Shown here: positions 1 through 6,487 of the stretch, in pieces
How positions within the stretch are numbered: the first letter of the stretch is position 1
How the letters are laid out: each line of letters starts with the position of its first letter
DNA from: Streptomyces sp. NBC_00425
GTDB taxonomy: Bacteria; Actinomycetota; Actinomycetes; Streptomycetales; Streptomycetaceae
Length of the DNA: 64,000 nt
Assembly: GCF_036030735.1 (NCBI RefSeq)
Contig: NZ_CP107928.1
Coordinates: 3,658,001-3,722,000 of the forward strand
Direction: 5' to 3'
Notes under the pieces: model-generated
What the model saw: only the letters and a program-made list of their open reading frames with translations
Told to the model about the DNA's origin: nothing
Databases searched by the model: none
Program-made: the position numbers and the translations under genes

Positions 1-2
1 TG

Positions 3-230
3 CGCGTCGCCATCGGCCTCTGCCTGTTCGCGCCCTTCGTGGCGATGCTGTGGGTGGGTTCGTACGCGAAGGTGGATCCGGCGTTCATCGGGATCCCCTT
101 CTTCTACTGGTACCAGATGCTGTGGGTGCTGATCTCCACCGTGCTCACCGTGGTCGCGTACAAGCTGTGGCAGCTCGACCAGCGCGGTCGTGCGGGCTCC
201 TCCTCCGCGAAGGGCGGTGCGTCGCGGTGA
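3..230 (+). CDS. DUF3311 small membrane protein (5' end cut by window)
   Basis: The reading frame is open from base 3 and ends with TGA at 228-230, so the true start lies upstream of the window. The visible protein has two hydrophobic stretches, one starting RVAIGLCLF and the second QMLWVLISTVLTVVAY, followed by a short polar tail. This is the size and shape of DUF3311 proteins, which in actinobacteria sit directly upstream of a sodium:solute symporter. The stop overlaps the GTG of the next gene (GTGA), so the two are translationally coupled. It is probably an accessory membrane subunit of the transporter; that role is inferred from context only. Confidence 0.85.
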   Translation, partial: RVAIGLCLFAPFVAMLWVGSYAKVDPAFIGIPFFYWYQMLWVLISTVLTVVAYKLWQLDQRGRAGSSSAKGGASR

Positions 231-1852
231 AGGACGGCGTGAACGGCGTGGCGCTCGCCGTCTTCATCTTCTTCTTCCTGGCCGTCACGGTCATGGGCTT
301 CCTGGCCGCGCGCTGGCGCAAGGCCGAGAACGACAGCCTCGACGAATGGGGCCTGGGCGGCCGCTCGTTCGGCACCTGGGTCACCTGGTTCCTGCTCGGC
401 GGCGACCTGTACACCGCGTACACCTTCGTCGCGGTGCCCGCGGCGATCTACGCGGCGGGCGCGGCCGGCTTCTTCGCGGTGCCGTACACGATCCTCGTCT
501 ACCCGCTGATCTTCACGTTCCTGCCCCGCCTGTGGTCGGTGTCCCACAAGCACGGCTATGTGACGACCTCGGACTTCGTGCGGGGCCGGTTCGGCTCGAA
601 GGGCCTGTCACTTGCGGTCGCCGTCACCGGCATCCTCGCGACGATGCCGTACATCGCGCTCCAACTGGTCGGCATCCAGGCCGTGCTGGACGTGATGGGC
701 GTCGGCGGCGGGGAGAACACCAACTGGTTCGTGAAGGACCTGCCGCTGCTGATCGCCTTCGGCGTGCTGGCCGCCTACACCTACTCCTCCGGTCTGCGGG
801 CCCCCGCGCTGATCGCGTTCGTGAAGGACACGCTGATCTACATCGTCATCGCGGTGGCGATCATCTACATCCCGATCAAGCTCGGCGGCTTCGACGACAT
901 CTTCGCCAAGGCGGGCGAGGCGTTCAGCCAGACCAACCCTGCGACGGGCAAGCCGCGCGGTGCGCTGACCCCGGCCGAACCCGGCCAGTGGACGTACGCG
1001 ACGCTCGCGCTCGGCTCGGCGCTGGCGCTGTTCATGTACCCGCACTCCATCACCGCGACGCTGTCCTCGCGCAGCCGTGAGGTGATCCGCCGCAACACCA
1101 CGATCCTGCCCCTGTACTCGCTGATGCTGGGCCTGCTCGCGCTGCTGGGCTTCATGGCGATCGCGGCCGGGGTCAAGGTCACCAACGGGCAGCTGGCGAT
1201 CCCGCAGCTGTTCGAGGACATGTTCCCCTCCTGGTTCGCGGGCGTCGCGTTCGCGGCGATCGGCATCGGCGCGCTCGTGCCGGCGGCCATCATGTCGATC
1301 GCGGCCGCGAACCTCTTCACCCGCAACATCTACAAGGACTTCATCAGGCCGGACGCGACGCCCGCGCAGGAGACCAAGGTCTCCAAGCTGGTCTCGCTCC
1401 TTGTGAAGGTGGGCGCGCTGGTCTTCGTCCTGACCATGGACAAGACGGTGGCCATCAACTTCCAGCTGCTGGGCGGCATCTGGATCCTGCAGACGTTCCC
1501 CTCCCTGGTCGGCGGCCTCTTCACCCGCTGGTTCCACCGCTGGGCGCTGCTCGCCGGCTGGGCGGTCGGCATGGTCTACGGCACCTTCGCCGCGTACGGG
1601 GTCGCCTCCCCGACGCAGAAGCACTTCGGCGGTTCGGCGAAGGAGATCCCCGGCATCGGCGAGATCGGCTACATCGGCCTGACGGCGTTCGTCCTCAACG
1701 TCGTCGTCACGGTGGTCCTGACCTTCGTCCTGAAGGCCGCCAAGGCCCCCGACGGCGTCGACGAGACGACTCCGTCGGACTACACGGCGGACGCGGGCGA
1801 CCCGGGCGTCCAGGTGGAGCTGCCCCCGGCGACCGCGGGCACGTCCCACTAG
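227..1852 (+). CDS. mctP: Sodium:solute symporter, monocarboxylate permease (MctP) type
   Basis: 541-residue polytopic membrane protein of the SSS family, with about a dozen hydrophobic segments. The N-terminal region has the family pattern LGGRSFGTWVTWFLLGGDLY, and a long loop follows the HSITATLSSRS segment. The closest family type is the MctP-like permease that takes up short monocarboxylates (lactate, pyruvate, acetate) with a cation; the exact substrate cannot be read from sequence. The GTG at 227 is chosen because it overlaps the upstream TGA and starts just before the first membrane helix. The open frame further upstream is only an extension inside the DUF3311 gene. The C-terminal 40 residues are polar and acidic. 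Confidence 0.88.
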   Translation: MKDGVNGVALAVFIFFFLAVTVMGFLAARWRKAENDSLDEWGLGGRSFGTWVTWFLLGGDLYTAYTFVAVPAAIYAAGAAGFFAVPYTILVYPLIFTFLPRLWSVSHKHGYVTTSDFVRGRFGSKGLSLAVAVTGILATMPYIALQLVGIQAVLDVMGVGGGENTNWFVKDLPLLIAFGVLAAYTYSSGLRAPALIAFVKDTLIYIVIAVAIIYIPIKLGGFDDIFAKAGEAFSQTNPATGKPRGALTPAEPGQWTYATLALGSALALFMYPHSITATLSSRSREVIRRNTTILPLYSLMLGLLALLGFMAIAAGVKVTNGQLAIPQLFEDMFPSWFAGVAFAAIGIGALVPAAIMSIAAANLFTRNIYKDFIRPDATPAQETKVSKLVSLLVKVGALVFVLTMDKTVAINFQLLGGIWILQTFPSLVGGLFTRWFHRWALLAGWAVGMVYGTFAAYGVASPTQKHFGGSAKEIPGIGEIGYIGLTAFVLNVVVTVVLTFVLKAAKAPDGVDETTPSDYTADAGDPGVQVELPPATAGTSH

Positions 1853-1928
1853 TCCCGCAAGTCCCGCAAGTCCCTACGGAGGACGGAAGGACGGAAGGAC
1901 GACACGACGGCAGGACGGCAGGACGGCA
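1851..1928. repeat. Short tandem repeats (3 x 9 bp, then 6 x 8 bp)
   Basis: Immediately after the symporter stop there are three copies of a 9-bp unit (agtcccgca, last one diverged) at 1851-1877. Six copies of an 8-bp unit (ggacggaa / ggacggca) follow at 1881-1928. The tract fills the spacer between two convergent genes. A short GTGCCG-TGAC-CGGCAC hairpin at 1941-1956 follows it. Confidence 0.85.
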
Positions 1929-1955
1929 GGACACGGGCTGGTGCCGTGACCGGCA

Positions 1956-4900
1956 CTAGTCGCGTGTCCGTCGGGCCATCGCGTCCCAGAAGCGGTCCAG
2001 TTCGCCGACCCGCATGCCGACCCAGTGCGGGGTCTTCCTGCGCAGCCCCCGGGGCAGCCAGCGCCGGACGCTGCCGGGCAGCAGGGCCTGCTGCTGGCGG
2101 CAGAACGGCTCGCGGATCTCTCCCCGGGGCACACCGCCCCGGGGAGGGTACGGGCAGAGCTGGAACTTGCAGTCGGGCAGACAGGCCGTGCCCGGTGCGG
2201 GCGGGGTCGCCGTGCCGATGCGCAGTCCGGGCCGCAGCGGCTCCCGGTCCGTGCGGATGCACGGCGGCAACGACATCCCGGGCTGCTCCATGCGGGCCAG
2301 GCGCTCCTCGACCTCGTCCGGGTGGCCGTCCCGTTCGACGAGGTTCAGCATCACCAGGACGTCCGCGACCAGGCGTTGGGCGCGCGGGTCGAGGGTGCTC
2401 CAGCCGACCGAGGGGGGAATCCACAGGCTGTGCCTGCGGTATCCCCCGGTGTCGCCCGCGCGGGCCCCGATGTTGTCGGCGACGCCCTTCTCGTCGATCC
2501 ACAGGAACCGCTCGGGCTGGCCGGTCTCCAGGGCGAGGGCGGCCAGGTCGCCGGCCTCGGCGACGAACGGATGCAGGCGCCGTCGGGCGACCCCGTCCGG
2601 GGAGCCCGGCGCCGCGTTCACCGTGCCCGCCATCGACAGCCAGCGCTCCACCGTCTGTACGGCGGTGGCCCCGCCGACCAGCTGGAACGGCTGGTGCCCG
2701 TCGGAGCGGCCGCCGGCCATGTCGGGGAGTTCCCACAGGCACAGCGCCTGGAGCAGGCTGAGCTGCGCGTACCAGCAGCGTGACTGCTGCAGCACGGTCT
2801 CCGCCTGGCGGATCAGGTCGTCCCGGCCTCCCAGGTAGGTGTGCGGATGCCGGTGGCGCCGGTTGGCCGCGTACTTGAAGCCCTGGGCCAGCGCGGCCTC
2901 CAGGGCGAGCGGCAGATCGGGGGCGCCGCCGGTGAACTTCGGGTCGAGGTGGCTCAGCCATTTGGTGAGGCGTTCCCGGGCCTCGTCGCGATGGGCCTCG
3001 TCGACGGAGCCCAGGAGCATCGGGAGCATCCAGGCCCGCATCACGAACTCCCGGAAGAGATCGACCCGTTGATCACGGTAGCGCCGGTTCAGTTCCTTGC
3101 GGTCCTCCTGCAGCCGGCCGATGTCCTCGTCCGGCGCGCCTCCCGGGCTCGCGCGGACCGCCCGGGCCCTTCCCATCCGCGCGGCCCATGTCTCGTACTC
3201 CTGTCTCTTCCAGACCTTCAGCCTGTCGAGGCGTTCGTTGTACTCGTGCACGGGGTCGGTGTTCAGGCCGACCCGCTCGCGGATCACCGCGAACGCCGCG
3301 TTGCCCCCGGCGCCGAACTCCTGGGCGACGACCAGGCGGATGGAGTAGGAGGGTTCCTGCACGGCCAGTTGGAAGAGCTCCCAGTACAGCGGGGTGGTGT
3401 CGATCCGGTCGGAGACCGCCCGCAAGGCGGCCCCCAGCTGTTTGAGCACCCTGCGCTTGGCGTCCCTCAGGGTGCGCCGGTCGCCCTTGATGCCGGGCCA
3501 GTGCCGGCGCACCGCTCGCACGATCTCGTCCAGATGCCTCGGGTCGGCCTCGGCGCTCTCGATCTCCAGGGCGGCCGCATAGAGGTCCAGGGCCTTGGGG
3601 TCGTCCGTGCGCCGGTCCGCGGCGGCGCACAGCCGGCGGGCGAGCGGACGGCCCCGCACGGGGCCCCGCCGTACCCGCTCCGCGATCTCCTCGCGCACCT
3701 CGGCCCGCACACCGCGCCCGCGGGCCGGCGGGTCTGCCGCCCGCCCCCGGGACAGCAGGACGAGGGCGATCAGCAGTTCACGGCTGGGGCCGGGCGGCTG
3801 CAGCGCCTGCCCGGTCAGGTCCCCGGCGCGCCGCTCCCCCAGGTGGCTCAGCACGCGAGAGCCGAAGTAGGCCTGGACGATGCTGTGCGGGAAACGGACC
3901 CGGTGCTCGAAGCCCTCCACCAGTCTGAGCCTGGTCGCGTGGGCCGCGAAGCGGGCGAGGACGGCATGGCACTGGTCCATGTTGCCCTCGCGCAGCCGCC
4001 TGCGCGCCGGTTCGCCGAGCCGCTCGCACAGCGCGTCCCAGATCTGCTGCCGGTGCCAGTCGGAGAGCGTGTGGTCGCGCTTGCCGTACTGGTCGAAGCC
4101 GCGGCCGGCCCACAGGCGCTCGGCCCGGACGCGGGCGCGCCGGGCCGCGCCGGGGTGCAGGACGTCCGGGTCGAGCAGCTCCGCGAAGTCGACCTCCAGT
4201 GTGTCCTGGAGCAGTCCGACGCAGGCCAGGGCGCAGACCACCTCGAGCGTGTCGCGGCGCTCGCCGGGGGTGAGTGCGACGTCCTCGCGCAGCTTCCCCT
4301 CGCACAGTGCCCCGGCCCAGGTCTCCAGCAGCCAGAGCCGCAGGGTGGCGCGGTCGCGGCTGCGGGTGATGACGTGCTGCGGGTCGTCCTCCGGACGGTC
4401 GTGCTCCAGGATTCCCCTCCGGTGGAGTTCGCGGGCGATCTGCAGGTAGATCGGAGACTCGGTCACCTCCGCCGTCTCGACGATCCAGTCCACCCGGCGC
4501 TCGTCGGTCTCGGGCACGTCCGCCGCGACGAAACGCAGCGCCTCCTCCTCGCCGAGGGGTTCGAGCACCACGATGGCGGCGGAGGTGGTCTCCAGCGGGC
4601 TGTGCGGCCGGGAGGCGATGACCAGGGGCAGTTTCTCCTCGCGGGCGCGCTCGATGGCCCGGCGGATGACGTTGTCCCGGTTCTGCTGTCGGCCGTCGTC
4701 GAGCAGGGCCTCCTCCAGGCCGTCGGCGAGGACGACCGGCTTGTCGTCGGCGAGGAGTTGCTGCCACACCCGGTCGATCTTGCTGCGCGCCAGAACGCCC
4801 TTGGGCGCCTCCTGGGCGAACCGCTGCCTGGCCAGCTGTTCGAAGTTCAGGTCGGCGCCGTCCGTCGCGTCGCGCAGCCGGATCGGCACCGGTACGGCGT

Positions 4901-5528
4901 TCTGGCGGGCCAGGAGTTCGGTGAGCCGTACGAGGACGGCGGTCTTCCCCGCGCCGACGCCGCCGACGAGCAGATACGGCCGCCGGGTGTCGCGCTCCCG
5001 CAGCCGCTCGGCGATGACCTGGGCGATGTCCTCGCGGCCGACGATCTCGCGGATGTCGTATCCGGCGGTGGGCACCAGCCGACGGGGATCCCGCAGGGCC
5101 TTGGCCAGATATCGCCGCTTGGTCCAGCGGTACCACCAGAACAGGAAGAGCGCGGCGGCGAGCGAGGCGGCGAGGACCGGACCGACGAACCGGGAGACGA
5201 TCTCGAACCCCCCGTTCTTCTCCCGCCACTTCTCGAAGCGGGTCATGTGGTCCGTGGCGAGGATGAACACGCCCTCCCCGATCCAGGCGAGCACCGCCAG
5301 GACGGCGACCAGCCAGATCGCCCGGGTGACGTTGGCGTAGGAGAGCCACCGGCGCCACTTCTTGGGACGGACGACGCCGCGGCGCGCCTCCAGACGGAGC
5401 GTCAGGGAGTGCCAGCGGCCGACGAGCCCGTGTCCGAGGCGAGTTCCCGCCCGCCGGAAAGGCAGGGTGGCCATCGGCGCGTCGCGCGGTCGCTCCTTGC
5501 CGGGCGGATGGCGGACGACCCTCGTCAT
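1956..5528 (-). CDS. Membrane-anchored NACHT/STAND-type NTPase
   Basis: 1190 residues. A basic N-terminal region is followed by two predicted membrane helices (about residues 70-92 and 113-133). Then comes a P-loop module: Walker A GGVGAGKTA at about 189-197, Walker B VVLADGLEE at 265-273, and an IASRP sensor-like segment at about 304. The D-G-x-E-E Walker B is the NACHT pattern. The remaining 700 residues are alpha-helical, with no enzyme motif I can name. Near the C-terminus is a Cys-containing block (CLPDCKFQLCPYPP, then EPFCRQQ). NACHT NTPases are signal-transduction ATPases, several of which act in anti-phage defence; that role is only a hypothesis here. The ATG at 5528 has a good RBS (GGAAGGAGA). 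It is divergent from the GNAT gene and convergent with the symporter gene. Confidence 0.8.
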   Translation of the reverse strand: MTRVVRHPPGKERPRDAPMATLPFRRAGTRLGHGLVGRWHSLTLRLEARRGVVRPKKWRRWLSYANVTRAIWLVAVLAVLAWIGEGVFILATDHMTRFEKWREKNGGFEIVSRFVGPVLAASLAAALFLFWWYRWTKRRYLAKALRDPRRLVPTAGYDIREIVGREDIAQVIAERLRERDTRRPYLLVGGVGAGKTAVLVRLTELLARQNAVPVPIRLRDATDGADLNFEQLARQRFAQEAPKGVLARSKIDRVWQQLLADDKPVVLADGLEEALLDDGRQQNRDNVIRRAIERAREEKLPLVIASRPHSPLETTSAAIVVLEPLGEEEALRFVAADVPETDERRVDWIVETAEVTESPIYLQIARELHRRGILEHDRPEDDPQHVITRSRDRATLRLWLLETWAGALCEGKLREDVALTPGERRDTLEVVCALACVGLLQDTLEVDFAELLDPDVLHPGAARRARVRAERLWAGRGFDQYGKRDHTLSDWHRQQIWDALCERLGEPARRRLREGNMDQCHAVLARFAAHATRLRLVEGFEHRVRFPHSIVQAYFGSRVLSHLGERRAGDLTGQALQPPGPSRELLIALVLLSRGRAADPPARGRGVRAEVREEIAERVRRGPVRGRPLARRLCAAADRRTDDPKALDLYAAALEIESAEADPRHLDEIVRAVRRHWPGIKGDRRTLRDAKRRVLKQLGAALRAVSDRIDTTPLYWELFQLAVQEPSYSIRLVVAQEFGAGGNAAFAVIRERVGLNTDPVHEYNERLDRLKVWKRQEYETWAARMGRARAVRASPGGAPDEDIGRLQEDRKELNRRYRDQRVDLFREFVMRAWMLPMLLGSVDEAHRDEARERLTKWLSHLDPKFTGGAPDLPLALEAALAQGFKYAANRRHRHPHTYLGGRDDLIRQAETVLQQSRCWYAQLSLLQALCLWELPDMAGGRSDGHQPFQLVGGATAVQTVERWLSMAGTVNAAPGSPDGVARRRLHPFVAEAGDLAALALETGQPERFLWIDEKGVADNIGARAGDTGGYRRHSLWIPPSVGWSTLDPRAQRLVADVLVMLNLVERDGHPDEVEERLARMEQPGMSLPPCIRTDREPLRPGLRIGTATPPAPGTACLPDCKFQLCPYPPRGGVPRGEIREPFCRQQQALLPGSVRRWLPRGLRRKTPHWVGMRVGELDRFWDAMARRTRD

Positions 5529-5544
5529 GGCGTTCTCCTTCCGA

Positions 5545-5564
5545 GTCCCGGAAGTTCCCGGGAC
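5545..5564. promoter_or_regulatory. Imperfect 20-bp palindrome between NACHT and GNAT genes
   Basis: The bases gtcccg...cgggac form 6-bp arms around ggaagttcc in the divergent spacer, 17 bp upstream of the NACHT gene start. A direct repeat (gaggactcgcg at 5566-5576 and 5582-5592) lies beside it. It could be an operator; there is no independent support. Confidence 0.3.
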
Positions 5565-5652
5565 GGAGGACTCGCGGACAGAGGACTCGCGCGGCGCCGA
5601 CGGCTACTTCCATGGAAACACTCCCGACAGCCGCCGCAACCCGGGCGTCCGG

Positions 5653-5658
5653 CAGACT
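5653..5658 (+). promoter_or_regulatory. Putative -10 element (CAGACT) of a leaderless transcript
   Basis: CAGACT lies 7 nt before the ATG at 5666, where a -10 hexamer would give a transcript starting at the start codon. No Shine-Dalgarno sequence precedes this ATG. It is a C-for-T variant of the TANNNT pattern seen at eight other genes in this window. Confidence 0.4.
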
Positions 5659-5665
5659 CAGGGCC

Positions 5666-6175
5666 ATGGACATCGCCATACGGCAGGTCGCACCCGCCGA
5701 GTACGAGCCCCTGGGCGACATCACCGCCCGCGCCTACCTGAACGACGGCCTCCTCGACTTCGGGGAGAGCGACTCGTATCTGCACGAACTGAGGGACGTC
5801 GCGAAGCGGGCGGCGACCGCAGAGGTTCTGGTGGCCGTGGACGGCGGCGAGCTGCTGCTCGGCGGCGTCACCTTCGTCCCGGGCCCCGGCCCCATGGCCG
5901 ATCTGGCCCGCGCCGGCGAGACGGAGATCAGGATGCTGGCTGTCGCACGCCGGGCTCGCGGCCGGGGCGTCGGCGAGGCTCTGGTGCGGGCCTGCGTCGA
6001 ACGGGCGCGAGCCGTGGAAGGCTGCACGAGCGTCGTCCTGTCGACCCAGCGCTCCATGAGCGCGGCCCACCGCCTCTACGAACGCCTCGGCTTCGTCCGC
6101 ACACCGGAGCGGGACTGGAGGCCCCTGCCGGACCTGGACGACATCACTCTGCTCACCTACCAGTTGACGCTCTGA
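5666..6175 (+). CDS. GNAT-family N-acetyltransferase
   Basis: 169 residues with the GNAT fold signature. The acetyl-CoA pyrophosphate-binding loop is seen as ARRARGRGVGEALVRAC (R/Q-x-x-G-x-G/A), preceded by the beta-strand EIRMLAV. The C-terminal motif B is SAAHRLYERLGFVRTPERDW. It should transfer acetyl from acetyl-CoA to an amine; the substrate is unknown. The ATG at 5666 is preferred over upstream starts because the GNAT fold starts at MDIAIRQV and the preceding bases look like a promoter rather than coding sequence. It is a single gene, divergent from the NACHT gene. Confidence 0.85.
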   Translation: MDIAIRQVAPAEYEPLGDITARAYLNDGLLDFGESDSYLHELRDVAKRAATAEVLVAVDGGELLLGGVTFVPGPGPMADLARAGETEIRMLAVARRARGRGVGEALVRACVERARAVEGCTSVVLSTQRSMSAAHRLYERLGFVRTPERDWRPLPDLDDITLLTYQLTL

Positions 6176-6185
6176 AACCACCCCG

Positions 6186-6232
6186 ACACAACATCTGGTG
6201 GTGGCGTGACAGGCGAGCACAAGATGTATGCT
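6186..6232 (+). promoter_or_regulatory. Tandem NrdR boxes upstream of nrdAB
   Basis: Two 16-bp sequences resemble the NrdR box consensus acaCwAtATaTwGtgt: acacaacatctggtgg at 6186-6201 and gcacaagatgtatgct at 6217-6232. Their start-to-start distance is 31 bp, close to three helical turns, as in known NrdR-controlled promoters. The second overlaps a possible -10 (TATGCT, 6227-6232), consistent with repression by NrdR. NrdR is known to control ribonucleotide reductase genes in S. coelicolor. Confidence 0.75.
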
Positions 6233-6238
6233 CATGCT

Positions 6239-6353
6239 CGCTGTCGCCGCAGGGGAATCCGGTGCGAATCCGGAACTGTCCCGCAACGGTGTACTCGCGT
6301 GCATCCCTACCCATATGGGCACGCCTGTTCAGTCCGAGGTCCTGCCGACAGCG
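6239..6353 (+). ncRNA. Cobalamin (adenosylcobalamin) riboswitch
   Basis: The leader contains the conserved cobalamin core ggggaatccggtgcgaatcc (6252-6271) followed by a cccgcaac segment. It also has the B12 box agtccgaggtcctgcc at 6331-6346. Outer strands cgctgtcg (6239-6246) and cgacagcg (6346-6353) close the P1 stem perfectly. It lies in the nrdA 5' leader, about 135 nt before the start codon. The B12-riboswitch control of the class Ia nrd operon is documented in S. coelicolor: when B12 is present, the class II enzyme suffices and this operon is shut down. The 3' boundary is approximate, and the expression platform (6354-6487) was not resolved. Confidence 0.9.
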
Positions 6354-6487
6354 CGCCCGGCCGTCCGGTCCGGGTGTCCTGACGTCCGGGCCTCGTGGAG
6401 TGGGCCGGTGGACGCGACGCCCCCGCGCGCTCGTGTGCTGCCCCCTGCCCTCCGCAAGGCCCCCTGCCGAGCGAGGGAGAGCCCCAC

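Noticed and set aside
2841..5741. 966-codon plus-strand frame opposite the NACHT gene
   Set aside because: It lacks any domain, its composition is typical of antisense high-GC frames, and the minus-strand gene has Walker motifs and an RBS.
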